Source: Curvularia sp. ZM96
Taxonomy: Eukaryota; Ascomycota; Dothideomycetes; Pleosporales; Pleosporaceae
NCBI GenBank assembly: GCA_022457065.1
Contig: JAJGBQ010000005.1
Location: 682,001-746,000 of the forward strand
Direction of reading: 5' to 3'
DNA length: 64,000 bases
A program made the translations under genes and the position numbers. The notes beneath the pieces were generated by a model. That model saw only the letters and a list, made by a program, of their open reading frames with translations. It was not told the DNA's origin and did not search any database. Shown piece by piece: positions 21,711 to 35,175 of this stretch; the stretch's first letter is position 1; every line of letters begins with the position of its first letter.

Positions 21711-24700
21711 TTACACCCGCTCATCATCCCCATATTCAGCGAGCTCCATCTCATGTAAATGACTCCTCGTCCTCAGGCTGCTTCTCGCACTGTTGGGACC
21801 CATGAAGCTTTGTCTCGTGAAAACATCTTTCCTTGGGTCGAGCCTTCCATTATCCACCGGAGGTTCCATAGCGCGGTTTCCCAGTGGGCCGCTATAGTTG
21901 TATTGTGCCGGACGTTTGCCTCTTGCCCCTAGAAGAGGAGGAGGGTTTTGAACCAGATGACTTCCAGAATAAGTTCTTGTAGGACGAGTGATGACTGGCA
22001 ATGCCAATTCTTCACTGTCCGAATTGGCGTATTTGATTGATGTATCGGCAGAGTCCAGTTGCATGTCCCATTGTTCATTTTCCCAGGCAGGGTCAGAATA
22101 CCTCGTAGATGGGCCAGACGGCTCATCTGTGTATATTGAAGAGAAAGAGGTAGCTGTAGAGGCGTGTTTGGGAGCAAACGGACGTGGGTGCATCATCTTT
22201 TCCATCTGAGGATCAAACATGAAGCTAGAGGCTCTATCGGCCATTTGGGGATCTTGAACAGCATGGCGAAGAGACAGCATGCGTGCTGGGTTCCTGGGTG
22301 GCGGAGTCTGCTTTTCGAAATCTAGCATCTCGTAGAACGATTTGCCAATCCAAAGCATCTGTTCGTGCTCCCGTAGATAACGCTCACCACCAAAGGATTT
22401 CTGGACGATGTTACGTGCCATCATGCCCAGCTTGCGTCGATGTTCAGATTTCTCATACATGCGACGGGTGATGATCTCGACGTCTTTTGGTGTTGGCTTA
22501 TGAGGTAGCACTGGAGCCGCAACACCAGGCCCATCTTCGGCATATTGCGCCCATTCGTCCAGCATAGCAAGAAGATTGATTTGAGCACGAGCCAAGCCGT
22601 ATGCATCGTTAGGAGCAACAACCTCGCTGTACCGTTTTCCGTCGTCAGGATCAGTGAGGACACGCAAAGACGCACCGACATCGGTGCAGACAACAGGGGC
22701 TCCAGTCAACGCAGCTTCTCCGAGCGCAAGCGGCAGACCTTCAGAGACAGATGAATTGAGGAACAGCCAGGTGTTTGCGAGTACCATTGCTGGATCAGCA
22801 GTACCGCGCATAGTGACATGCTGTCCGAGGCCTTTACAAGCGAGAATTTCTTGGCATTCGGATGAATAGACGGGAGACTTGTTGAGAGCACCGTAGATGT
22901 CAAGCTTGTAGTCCTTGAAGCCCCATTCGTTTGTTATAATGTCCGCAGCTAGTAGAGCTGTCTTGATGTCCTTCGCGAACCAGACATGAGAAAGCATGGT
23001 TACTGTTGGTGTCTTTGTTTTGATTTCAGTAACCGGGGCGAATTTCGTCATGTCAGTGATGCCGTTGACAATGGGGTCAACCTTGCGACGGAAGACATTG
23101 CGATGCGTGAGCTGTCCTTTGGCGCTTCCGATTTCTATCTCCCATCCTGGGTTGAAGAAGTCTAAACAGAGGGTCAGCGAATATGAAAGAATCTTGAGGA
23201 AGGGTGTACATACCGGCACATGGAAGGATCTGGTCGGCGTGATGAAGGATGAGGCAAGAGGTCAGCTTCATCAGGCCCAACAACGAATTTCGAATGAAAG
23301 GTGGTAGAGTGCACATTGCGGATGACAGGTAGAGGTTTGTCTCGCGCCAAGAGATTGCGTGGTCCCAGATCTGAAGCGTACAGTTACGCTTTAGCTTGCA
23401 GACGATACCATAGGAAGCTGAGACACTGTGATGAGAGGCTTGGAATACGTGGGGAATCTTATCGGGAATCGGAATGGAGAAGATGAAGAGATCTTGGATT
23501 GTTAGTATCTCTCAGGACATGCTGGGAAGTTTCACTTACATCTGTACCATAGTTCCAGGGCTGTGTCAAAGTGCCCAAGCGTTGGCAACTCGGTACGGAA
23601 CCATTCCTTAGCTGGCTGAGCATTTGGCATATCGTCCGCCAGCCATAGCTTCCTCCATGAATCCTTGACGAGATCGCTTGTCCAGACTTCTTTCCAGTGA
23701 CGCGAATCCTGGAAGTAAGTGTTGAGATTGACCAGAGCACGTGTTGCTTGCTTGACATCTGCTGGGGTCATGGTAGTAGCTCGCGCGCCACGAACAAGAG
23801 CCGTCAATGTAGGAATAAAGTTTGTCTCAATGTCAACCAGAGTCGCTGCCTTCACCAGGTGGTCAACCTCGCTATCTAGCTTGTTGGTGAACATTCCATG
23901 GTTAGGGTGCATAAAGTCCAGGCCCCATAGTGGAATGATCTTTAGCGATTCAACGTTCTCTTCGGTTTGGTGCTTGGGCAATCCAAAGTCATTAGCCGAC
24001 TCCACAACCATGTGCCATTTGATGGTGCGCAAGTTGTTGATGAGATCTCGTCGACATGCCGAAACACCACCACCCTCGTTTGGCCAAGTTCCAGTGTCGA
24101 CAGCAATGACGTGTAGTGAATTATCGGTATCACGTTGAAGTGCTTTGGTCCTTGTGAAAACGACAGCATCTCCACCTTGACCAAAACTGAACAGATCACT
24201 CATTCGGATAGCGAGAGGAGTCCAAGCACTGATGTCACTCGTAAGATCCGAGGTGGCCATGATGGCGTCTGCGTGTAGTGCCAGGTAATCTTCTGCTTTG
24301 ACGAGACTTCCACGATCACGGCGTCTCCAGTAAGGTCTTAGCAATGCTTCCTTGCGAATCAGTTCCTCATCGACCCAACGAATGACTACTCCATCAAGGT
24401 CGTTGCGCTTCTTCCAAGCTTTCCAGAGTTGGGATCGAGCCCTGGAGGTAGAAATCTCTTGCTGTTTGATGTTTGTCCGGAACATTCGACTCAAGAAATT
24501 TGAGGTTGGTGTCTTGAACGCCAGTAAAGGATTTTCATCGGCGAAAGTGCAGCGGGTAGGTTTCTTGAGGACACCCAGCCAGTCGTGACGAATCATGTCT
24601 GGTGTATCGACCAACACACCGTTAAGCTTGGTCGTGATCGTTGGGTGGAACTTATGATCGTAAAACCATGTACATTCATACACATCAGGGCCTTGAACGA

Positions 24701-27700
24701 AGGTCGCTTCATGAACTCGAGGAGTCGGAATCCAGCGCTCCATTTTCTCAGAATGGCGGACAGGGGGTGCGCACCAGCTGACATTGGCTGACATATGTGG
24801 AAGCACAAACTCAGCGCGCAGGAGCTCATCTTCGTACTTCGCATTCTTTCGGTAATGGTATTTGAAACGCACCAGGTTGCTGTGGCTGATGTAACTTCCA
24901 GATTCAATGTGGCCTTTGTGGTTGTACAGCACCTTGGCGCCTTCGTTCTCGCCTTTGCTGCAACTACGGCCAAGGGGTATCTTGCTTGACCTTACCTTTG
25001 AGACTTTCATCTTGCTCTGTGTTTGCTTCGTTCCATATTCATAAACAAACTCATTAGTAACAGAGCCATTCTTCCATTCTTGCCGTAGTGTGATGCGCAT
25101 CTCATTATCGTAATGCGCAGTACGGATGTGACCCCAAGTAGGCTCTTGCTTCAGGTCTCCTTGATAGAAGACCAGCTTGACTCCGCCATCTTTTTCAGGA
25201 TGAACAAATGCTGTCTCAGTGTCGCCACGGTTTTGGATGAGCAAACGATTCTTTCTCTGAATGATCAGACTCCCTTTGACCGTTCCTGCCAGATCTGCGA
25301 TGTCTTTACGGCGGTGATACAGGAAGAATGGTAGGAACACCGACATAGCGGTCCGGCTGTAGATCCATAAGCCAGTAAGAACAAAGGTGGTAGGTTTGGC
25401 CACAATCTGCGGTTTGTGTAGCAGAGCCCCATTCAGCTCGCGCTGGTATTCAGGATCGGCCATGCACGCCAAAACGAAGAACTTTACCCAAGTGCCAACA
25501 GAGTGATAGACATAGGCGATTGGAAGGCGGACATATTCGGTGAACAAACTCAAGATCGAAACAGCTGAGCGGTTGAGTACTGGATGGTATGCCGTTTGGA
25601 TATCCGCGGTCATTTGGCAATACTCTTTGTTCGAGAGTGACTGGTCGCCTCGGTTCCTGAAGAAGCTGTACTTGACCACCGCCAGGTAAGCCCCTAGGTC
25701 ATACCTTGCAATGCACGAGAGAATTGTACAAGACTCGTCAGTGGGAATATTTTCATGAATCCAGGACAGTTCCTTGTTCGTATAAGGCGCTCGAATACCC
25801 ATGCAACGTCGGAAAAACAATCGTCGTATGTCCAACGGCAGGCTGTCCCACTGTGTTTCGCAATCGATTCCAAGACACAAGTTACGCAACAGCTCTTTGC
25901 GGCATACTTTTCCGAAAGTTAAAGCGTCTTGTCCAGCAATGAGACTCGGCATCGAGCGTCTGTTACACTCTGATATGGCGTATGGATCGCCGTCATTTTC
26001 CCTACAGGCAAGGATGGATTCCGCAATCTCAGCTTGAGAGTGTGGGGTCATGAACAGTGTTTCCATACAAGCATGTAGCAGAGTTTCGGCGATAGCTGCG
26101 CAGTTGCTGCTAACATTTGTTTGCCCAAAGCTAGCGTTCTTTGCATCTGACGCCACGTACAAAGTCAAGTGGCCTCCAGAGAAGTGCGAGATGGCACGAA
26201 GATCGCCGTTAAAATCGGCTACAGCCTGGAGAGGGACAATGAAAACCTCGATTTGACCACTCTTCCAAGCTGACACGATTCGCTGCATCGTTGACGAGAT
26301 GTTCGGGAAGGCTTGAATGGCAAGTCTGGAAAGGCTGTCGTGCGTGCACGACAACAGCAACGCATTGATCTGATCACCGGGTTGGCCAACAGGATTGACG
26401 CGGTACCTATTCTCTTTTGGAGCAGCTCGAATCTTGTTGCAGTATGCGCGGAGCTCGCTCTGGCTGTATTCTGCGTCGCTATTGCCGCTGTTGTAGGCAT
26501 GGAACTTCTCCGCTGTCAATGGCTGAGTTTCATGCTCAGGATGTCCACTCATAGTTTCGCTTGCCTTGCTGGAGCGGAAAACCGTCGGTAATGATTCGGA
26601 CATCCACTTGCCTAGATCGAGAGCTTCGGGCATACCCAACTTTGCAGTGCGGAATGAAAGGATAGCTGCTGTCCAGGTTGACGCAGCAAGGGCGATAATC
26701 CTATCGTACAAAAACCCGGGGAAGACTGCCAAGAGTACATTGCCTACTATCAAGCCAACAATCACAGCTGTTAGCAGTGGCATGAGTGCGTGAGGGCCAG
26801 AAAAGATCTTGTTGTACTGATATAACAACAGTCCGGTGTAGGCACCGACGTACGCCAGGAACATGGTCAGTCCAGTAGCCGAGCCATTAAAGATCCAGAT
26901 GAGGGCTGTGCAGAGAGCAAGCGCCCACACGTGGACGCCAATGAAGCGGCATAGGGTGTTGAAGTAAAGGTGACGTCTAAACTTCAAGTCATTTGCCTTA
27001 GCCTGCTTGATCTGTTGCGTGTTTTCGATTGAGATGGGTGCCATCTGCTCTGAAAGAGTGTGCAGATGCTGAGCCTTGTAGTCGAGTAAAACGGCTCCAA
27101 TGAGGTAGTAGGCGAGTCCAAATCCAACCGACAAGCGAAACGCCGTGTCCATGTCATCTGCCAGATCGTATGCAAGTCCTAGGCCAACCGAAAGTCGAAC
27201 AGTCTCGTTTGTTCCAGACCCTAGATCGACTGTCTGGCCACCATTCAGCAAATCCAGCCATCGATCCATGAGTGCGACCAAAAAGTAGAGGATGCCACAG
27301 TAAATCTCGTCTCCGGCTGTTCGCCAATGTATGAAGGAGTTGTGAAGACGAATGCCTTTCTGGGACTGTTGCATACTTTCAAGTGCGACTTGCGTCTCTA
27401 GATTCCAAGTTGAACTGTACGGAATTGGTCGCTTTGTGTCCGTTATGCGAGCGTACCAGTCCAACAGAAACAATGTAGAGTCCCAGCAGCCTGCCATTTG
27501 TTTCACGAAGGGATCTTTGGTGGACTTTTGCCAAAAATGGCGACCTTTTTCTTTTAGTACTGCTTCGTGAAGTGCGTTGCGGCATAGCGCTAGGATGGCT
27601 GGTTCGCTCATGCCATGGAATATCTCTGTCTCGACAAAAGACCCCTGCGAAGAAGGAGCGAGGGCATCATCTCTGACGGTTGAAGTGATACCACCCTTAC

Positions 27701-30700
27701 TTTGGCCATTCGCTGTAACGGGCTTAGCATTGATGCTTTTATTGGGAGGCAACAGAACTTACCTTTGTTTTGGACCGCAATTTTCTCCTGTTCGCGTTCT
27801 GAGCATACCTTCATGTACCAATTCTTGACATCGGCATCGTTAAGCGTCTTGATGCCGTGGTACCAGGTGACCCATTGAGTAGCCACGCGTCTGGTGCCCA
27901 GAATCAAAAGGCTGACGAAGATGTACAGTACTCCCACATAGACGTAGACGTCCCGGCCTTGCATCCCAATGAAGATGGTTAGAATAGGCGAGATGACCAA
28001 AGTCGGGACAACCATGATGATAATCTTACGTCCGTTGAGGAAGCTGGATCCCGGGATTTGATATGTGGAGAGCACGGCCAAGACGGTCAGATAGGTAGTT
28101 AGTCCAAAGAGATAAAAGAAGAAGACGGCACCATTGCCAGGACCTGAGACAGCCGAGATGACAACAAAACCGAGAAGACACCCAGCCAGAGTAAAGGCCA
28201 AGCCACCAACCAACCGTGTGAGCACGAACATGTTAGCCGCGGAGAACGCCATGGAAATAAGGTAGTAAGTACCACCAATAGAGATCCAGGTTCCTATGGC
28301 GCCAGACAGAAGCAGCGAGCACATCAACGCCAGTGTAGCGTAATACCTCTCGTCTGGAGACATTTGCACACTCAAGTAAAGACCGTGTCCGGTGGTTGAA
28401 AGAAGTACGATATCTACGGGTTTCAGCCTAGTTTAACATCAAGGATCACAACGATACTCACCGACAAGTGCGGGAATTGCGAAGACACTCAGGAACGTGA
28501 AGCGACGATAGGCGGGCATAACGGAGGGCTTCTGCTCAGGATCGATATCTGTCTGAGCTGCAGCATAGGCGGAAGCAAAGGTAGGCGCATTGAAGATCCA
28601 CATTGGAGGTTGATGTTCTTCTTGGTTGTAGTAAGCTCTATGCTTGTCTGATAGTAGAATGCCCATGTCGCTTGGCTTGATGTCGAAATACGCTTCACAT
28701 CGGGATCCTAGGGCAAATAGCTCTGCGAAAGCTGCGCTCTGATCGGAGTACTGGTTGAAAAGTGGGTTTCTGTCTGAAACCTCAATGTATACTTCTTCAA
28801 AACCAGCCTTCCTAGCTGCACAAAAGATACAGAATAGAACAAAATCGGCCGCCGAGTCGAGAGTTCCTCGACTTGTGATGTCGGATATAGCTGCAGTGAT
28901 GATGTCCAGCTTCTGATGGTCTCGCCACCACAATATGTCGTTGAAGACTTCGGCAATGTGTCTGAACAACTGCAAGGCGTGTACCTCATTGAGCGACGGC
29001 ACACGTGAGAGACGATACCATTTAAGCTTAGCGTTTACCAGTTCCTCGTCGGTCACCTTTCCGCCGATGTAGTCCACGTTACTCAATTGCTTGAACTGGT
29101 GATACGTGGGAACATCGATCAGAAGCTCTTTGCATCGTTCACGGATACCGCAGAGTAACGAGCAATCATCCTCCCACTCAGAGTACCGGATGTGCTGCAA
29201 GTACGAGAGAAGTTCCGAAGACGAAAGAAGTTCCATATCTTGAAGCAACCTTTCTGGTAGTCGCTCTGGTGAGAACGATCCTGCTGCAAATTCAGTCAGG
29301 CCATACTCAGCGAGAAAGCACTGATATCTGGTGAAGCCACGCATGCTTAGATATGTGTGAAGCAAGACTCCACTGACATCTTGTACCGACTTTGAGATGT
29401 ACACGATGGTAGCTTTGGTACGGGGATCCAGCTCCCAGACTCCCCAAAACGAAGCGCCGTTCGGGGTATGGAAGCCTGAATCAAGTGAAGTAAACACCTG
29501 GAATCGGTAGGGGTCAGACTCGTCCTGGATGGCGTGGTTCAACGCTTCAGCCAGGCCTTGAATGGATTCTTTCATAGTAGGCACAAGTTTAAGATAGTGA
29601 CTGCTGCTGGAAGCGAAGCGGCTGAGTATTTCAGTAGTGGTGCGAAATTGCTCCGCGGGAAGACGGCTGAGCAACTTGAGGTCTCGTAGATGCCGTTGCG
29701 ATTTGAGTACACGATCGAAGTCTGCCTTGGAAGCATCAAGTCCAATCGGAAAGCAGCCTAGCGATGAATACGGGGATCCATCGAATGAGCACGAGAGTGG
29801 GTTATACGTGTGCGGTTCTACGGCCATGGTCCAGTCAAGCCCCACGCTTGTCGGTGATGACGGTTCTTGGCGAATCAACACCCCATTTTCGTCAACCTCG
29901 GGGTATTCGATGGTGAGCGTAAATGTACTTGATGCGTCATCATCTTCGAGTGCGTTGCCGTCCAGACCAGAGAGTGAATCAGCCAAAAGAGGGAAGATCT
30001 CTTGCAGCGGCAAGAAGTCGTCAATGAGACTGGAAAATCCAGGCGAAAGCTAATCAGGGGTTAGCATCAAGACTACATGAACAGTTGGAAGACCTACAGT
30101 GCGTGCAGTCCGATATTTCTCATGAACGTCCATGACCCTTCGATCCTTCAACCATTGAAACGCTGCCAAGGGCTCCTCACAAGAGCTAACTTCGTGGATA
30201 GCTGTCAGGGCCCTTTGCCGTGGGAAGTAGGGAATAGCACCATGATAACTGCACCACATGTGCGCTCTTCGAAGAACAGCGTGTGATAGCTCAGCATCAT
30301 CATCCACTGTATCCCACATCATTGTGATGAATGATCGCTGGCACGCTTGTGAAACAAACGACCTTGTCGTCGTTTTCATTTTGTCCATGTCGAAGAAATC
30401 TCGGCGCTCTCCATTTGACTTGATGGTACCGTTTCGGACGACTACGCCGGCGAACAGCGTAAGGTTGAGCTTTTTTACACCGTCTAGGAAGTTGGGAGCA
30501 CCAACTTCCAGGTAAGTATCCAACCCATGCGCTGAAAGAAGCTTCGTCAGACCATGCAGCAGAGCAATCGGAATGCGATCTCGCCACTCGGCGATGAGGA
30601 CACCGGTAAAGTATCGCTTCTGGCCTGGTTGTCGCAAAGCCTGCTGAATGGTTGAAGACACAAGGTGCACCACTCTTGATAGGTCCAGTTCGGCGTCCGA

Positions 30701-31217
30701 CGCAGCAGAAGGGATGATATGAGCTAAATCGAGTCGCGCGATAATGTGAGGTCCCATGGGAACACTGTCGTCTCCGACGGCTTCCAAGATCCCGGTTTGT
30801 CGATAGTCCAGCACCAACGCTTCCCATTGTGATAGCACGTGTGCCTCCTCTTGGGTAATGGGAGTTTGCAACTTGCCAAGATAGACACCAAAGGACGACG
30901 GTTTGGGTGGAAGATTGTGCGTTATGCGAAGGACACTCGAACTTTCGGACGCGAGATGGATGCGCTCCTGTACAGCTCGTGGTAGGGTGAACTCGTCGTC
31001 ATCTCTCTACAATATTCGTAAGCCTAGGCACTGTCAAACGCGGCATTGCTCTTACCTTGAGCAGTTTTCGAACGGAGCGGTATGTAGACCATATCAAAGC
31101 GAGGATACCAACCAGCCCACTGGCACCGATAATGGCGACGAGCGTCCACTCCCACCAGTCTTGCACCTGGGAGCCATTTCTGAACGCCTTGATACCTAGA
31201 ATGTCTGGCTGAGGCAT
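21711..31217 (-). CDS. gtb3: Giant membrane GT4 glycosyltransferase of the GAG cluster (Gtb3/Gt4c type)
   Basis: Seven exons (31217-31056, 31006-30098, 30049-28462, 28413-27763, 27712-23540, 23492-23214, 23161-21711) give 3070 aa; the six introns are 47-52 nt. It is the likely polymerase/exporter of galactosaminogalactan. An N-terminal membrane segment (about 23-45) is followed by a large soluble region (about 60-870), multi-pass membrane blocks in exon 4 and the first third of exon 5, another soluble region, and a C-terminal GT4 domain from about 2500. The GT4 domain is PelF-like: WDHAISWRE at about 2537-2545, ADFFNPGWE, and the EGLPLALGE retaining motif (E2728 and E2736). The last 220 residues look disordered. 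Placement beside agd3, ega3 and uge3 fixes the role. Exon joins were chosen so that all phases agree. Confidence 0.88.
27109..27199 (-). repeat. Imperfect 60-nt tandem duplication inside gtb3
   Basis: Two copies of a 31-nt segment, 27109-27139 and 27169-27199, lie exactly 60 nt (20 codons) apart with 23 of 31 bases matching. In protein they read VRLSVGLGLAYDL and FRLSVGFGLAYYL at the edge of a predicted membrane block. Confidence 0.6.
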
Positions 31218-32192
31218 GATTATAGTGGAGACGTATTCCTACTGCACAGCATATGCCTGCGCTGGCAGGAGCGTCTGTGAATAGACTCTAGAAGTTCGAT
31301 TTTGGGTGTTGAATCATAAACATTGGTCATAAGATGCTCATCAAAGGAAAAATAAGTGGGCGGTAAACTGTTTCATGGAGAAGTGCTCCTACAGCGTGGT
31401 AGAGGCAACAACAACAAGAGAACAAACGACAAGAGTGACGGCCAGGGTATACTTTTCAGCTACAATTAGAAGCCAGCTGGTAGATGGTCAAGAGATGCAT
31501 GGTGCTTCGTGTGTTACAGTCAGGTGTTAGCTGTCGATCTGAGAGTGCATTAGCAACCAAAGCATTGTCCACCGCTGCAGGATCGGCAGCAGTAAGAGAA
31601 ACGCCCCCATCCTTCGAGAATATTACGAGACGGCTCTTGGCGGCTGCGAGTAGTTTTGAGGCAGCCGTCAGCGAGCGACTGGCAGAGCACAAAATCTTTG
31701 GCCGTGCATTGGCAAGAGCATGGGTATGGTGCGCTAGTGGAATAGAGTGGCCGGATTCATCTATCCCGGACAGCGAACAGGAACCTCGTTCCCACTAGGG
31801 TGGTCCCCGCGGTTCGGCAAAGGTGGATGTCGTGGCGACGTGGTGAGAGTGGTGGACGAGAGGAGTCGAGACGAGGCTGACCAGGACAGGGTTTGGTTCG
31901 CCTTACTACTACTAGCCTGTGCGCGCGCTAAATTTGGCCCACTTGAAGCGTCCCGCCCGGCATCGATTTTAGCCTAACCTCCTCCACACTACGACGTTAA
32001 TATCAGGCTTCATCTAATATGGAATTCGCTCCGGTCTTGTCTCCGGCGCTCATGCAGTGTCATGCAATCCTGCAGGTCAGGTCTGGAGCAAGCATGGCCC
32101 TGGCCATATGGGCTGACTGCGTGTGCGTGTACAATACATACATGCTACATACTTTGGGAACAAGCCCTACCAGGGGGGGACACGGCACAGGC

Positions 32193-32216
32193 ATCTCCTC
32201 ATCTCCTCATCTCCTC
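32193..32216 (+). repeat. Triple 8-bp direct repeat (atctcctc)
   Basis: Three perfect back-to-back copies of atctcctc in the gtb3/agd3 promoter region. Probably a pyrimidine-rich microsatellite; a regulatory role is not shown. Confidence 0.7.
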
Positions 32217-32442
32217 AACACAGTGGATCCGTCGCCAGCTTACGTACAGTAAGTTGCCAATTTCAGTCGGCAACCGTCTGAGCGGCTCGCGGTTTCTGCC
32301 TCTTCACTTTGCTCCAGTCCCGGGTACGTACCCAGCGACCTGGTTGAACAAAGCCGAGGATTGAGGCGTGAATCCTGCTCCGGCTTGTCCTTCACGATCT
32401 ACAGTGGCATACTCATTTCACGTGGCATTGAGAATTCTGCCT

Positions 32443-32496
32443 GGTCTATTCTGGCCAGCGGATCCACCAGGTCTATTCTTGCTAACGGATTTGCCA
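32443..32496 (+). repeat. 27-bp imperfect tandem duplication in promoter
   Basis: Units 32443-32469 and 32470-32496 both begin ggtctattct and match at 21 of 27 positions; five of the six differences are transitions. It lies about 330 bp upstream of agd3. Confidence 0.65.
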
Positions 32497-32820
32497 AGTA
32501 TCGTGCCAGCCAGATTCGTGTTACGCCCCATTGTATGTCAGCAGCTTCCTAGTTTTCACGACCACCACGACCTTTGGAGGCGTCGAGCTGAAATCTATGG
32601 TGTGGTGCGCCTGAACACTAGGTGGATGACAAGATCGTACTGGCAATGTTGTGGCAACGAAAATGGAAAATCAATAGTCCCTTGGACATTTACCGCATCT
32701 GGACCGATATGCTTCAAGTGACCTATGGCATGACTTTTGCCGAGACTTGTTTATTAAGATGCCTAAATTTCCTTCACAGAAACACAGTTTAAGCCTTGCA
32801 TTGTTCACTTCGTTGCTATC

Positions 32821-35175
32821 ATGGCATACTCTTCACTTTCGTTATTGCGAGCATGCCTAGGCACCAGCTTCTTTCTCTTTTTTCACCAAGTGTCGGCGTT
32901 CGTGGGGAGCGCAACTGTGTCTAGCACTGTGCTTGTCATTGCACGCGACACCACGTCAGCTCTCAACAGCGCCTCACTTGGTCTGCAAGGTTATGGCATA
33001 CCTTATGAGACACTCGTTGTACCCCAAGCTGGCATTTCCAACCTTCCCTTACTCAACTCCTCTGCGACCAATGGTAACTATGGCGGTATCGTTGTCGTTG
33101 GCGAAGTTAGCTACAACTACGACAATTCGTACCGAAGCGCTCTCACCACCCAGCAATGGGACCAACTGTACGCTTACCAGACCAACTTTGGTGTGAGAAT
33201 GGTCCGCCTGGACGTATTCCCTACCACCGAGTTTGGTGTTGTTGCCATAGGTGGCAGCTTGGATGATGAACCCGTTACCTTTACCAATACCACCGGCTTT
33301 GCTGCAGCCAACCTCAAGACGTAAGTGGAAAATCTCCTTTCTGCCAGATAACACAATATGGGATAGTGACCCCTCAATTTCACAAGCGCCGTCTGCGACG
33401 AAAGTATATGAGCAGGATCTTAAGATGCAAGCATGGCTAACCATGTTGACAGGGGTGTGCCGATTAGCATTGCCAGCATTTACCATACTCCAGCAACAAT
33501 TACAAACTCATCAATCGCATGGGAATTCGCCAAATTCTCCACCACTGGAACTGCCGCGGTCATCAATCAGATTGGTGCTCGTCAGCAGATGGTATGGTTT
33601 TTGCCGTTCGCACTGGACTGGGCCCCATCTAGCAATATCCTGCAACATGCGTGGATTACCTGGATGACAAGAGGCCTCTACCTTGGTTTCCGGAGAATTT
33701 ACCTCGGCGCGCAAGTTGATGATATGTTCCTAGAGACGGGTCTGTATCGCCCGGCAGGTCAAAACTACCGCTGCACGCCAAGTGATCTCACAAGGCACGT
33801 CACGTGGCAGGCTGATCTCAACTCGAGGCTGCCAGCGGGATCTGAATTCTTCATTGAAATTGGTCACAACGGCAATGGTGACATCGAAGCATCCGCATAC
33901 ACCGACAAAGGTCAGACCACCTGCAACCCGCCCCGGGCCATTGAATACCCCGATCAGCCAGACGGCAGCCCTGAATACACCAAGCCCCCTGGCACGGGCG
34001 TCAACATTTGGCCTACTACACCCACTCAGTACAGCTGGAGCCTCCAGTGTGCCCAGATTGATCCTCTCGAGAACTGGTTTGCGGTCACATCCAATCGCGA
34101 TGCATTTGCTCATGTTTCGCACACCTTGTACGTAAAAGTATTGCTAGGCTTTGAACACTACTGACAAGACGCTAGCACTCATATGGACTTGACTAATGCA
34201 ACATATGCGGACACTGCTAAGGAAATTTCCTGGAACCGAGCCTGGCTGAAGCAAGTAGGACTTGATGCTGCTAAGCGATGGAGTACGAATGGTCTCATCC
34301 CCCCTGCTATCACAGGTCTACACAACGCAGATGTCATCAAGGCTTGGATGGACAATGGCATTGCCAATGTTGTTGGAGACAACACTCGTCCACTTCTCCG
34401 TAACACTCAGAGCTCCTTCTGGCCATTGAACACGACTGTGGCAGGCAATGGCTACGCTGGTCTTAATGTCATGCCTCGCTGGGCTACGCTTATCTACTAC
34501 AACTGTGATCTCCCAGCCTGCACTACTCAGGAATGGATCGATACATCTGCCGGACAAGGCACATTCACCGACCTTTTGAACAATGCCCGAGACACTGCCA
34601 TCCGCAATCTCTTCGGCCTACACTGGGATCCGTAAGTTATCCGCTGTACCCTCGCTTTAGAACTTTGCTGAGAAAGTATACAGATACATGTTCCATCAGG
34701 CCAATATGCGTGTTGCTGATGTTCCAAGCACCACTATCAATGGCAAAACCGGACAGTTCTCGCTGCTCATGTCGTGGCTCGAGGTCGTCACTACCGAGAT
34801 GACTCGCCTGTACGTACACTATGCCCTATTTGGTTAAGGCATCTGCTGACGCATCATACTAGTATAACATGGCCTATTAAGACACTCAAGCACGACGACA
34901 TTGCAAAGGTATTCCTCAACCGCCAGGCACGCGACCTCTGCAGGCCTAGCATGACGTGGAAGACGTCGGCCAACGGTGCGAGCATCGAGTCGGTTAGCGT
35001 ATTCACTGCAGGCGGAAACCGGTGTGGAACGACCATTCCGATCACTGTGCCCGGCGCAGTGGCTGACACGACTGGTGCGACAAAAGAACAGCTGGGAAGC
35101 GACCCATTGACCCTGTGGGTGACGATGAGTGGTGCAAGCAGACAGTATAGGCTTTCATCGGCGTTGCCTCTCTAG
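32821..35175 (+). CDS. agd3: Galactosaminogalactan deacetylase Agd3 (CE18, CBM87)
   Basis: Five exons, 32821-33320, 33453-34127, 34176-34631, 34684-34809 and 34863-35175, give 689 aa. Agd3 is a secreted, metal-dependent enzyme that removes acetyl groups from GalNAc in GAG, making the polymer cationic and adhesive. A signal peptide (MAYSSLSLLRACLGTSFFLF, cut after about residue 26) leads to the N-terminal CBM87-type domain. The deacetylase domain follows. The catalytic/metal Asp pair lies in GAQVDDMF (D256, D257) and the metal-binding HTFTH motif gives H390 and H394; the HTFTH motif is created by the exon 2-3 splice. The first intron is 132 nt, the others 48-53 nt. It faces away from gtb3 and shares its promoter region. 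Confidence 0.9.

Larger units (their letters stand above)
31218..32820. promoter_or_regulatory. Shared divergent promoter of gtb3 and agd3
   Basis: The 1.6 kb between the start codons of gtb3 (minus) and agd3 (plus) has no coding signal and probably co-regulates the two GAG genes. It contains a triple 8-bp direct repeat and a 27-bp imperfect tandem duplication, listed separately. I could not identify a binding site with confidence. Confidence 0.5.

Noticed and set aside
32443..32496. RIP as explanation of the transition differences in the 27-bp duplication
   Set aside because: RIP acts on much longer repeats and the flanking DNA shows no AT enrichment; a few transitions in a short repeat are not evidence.
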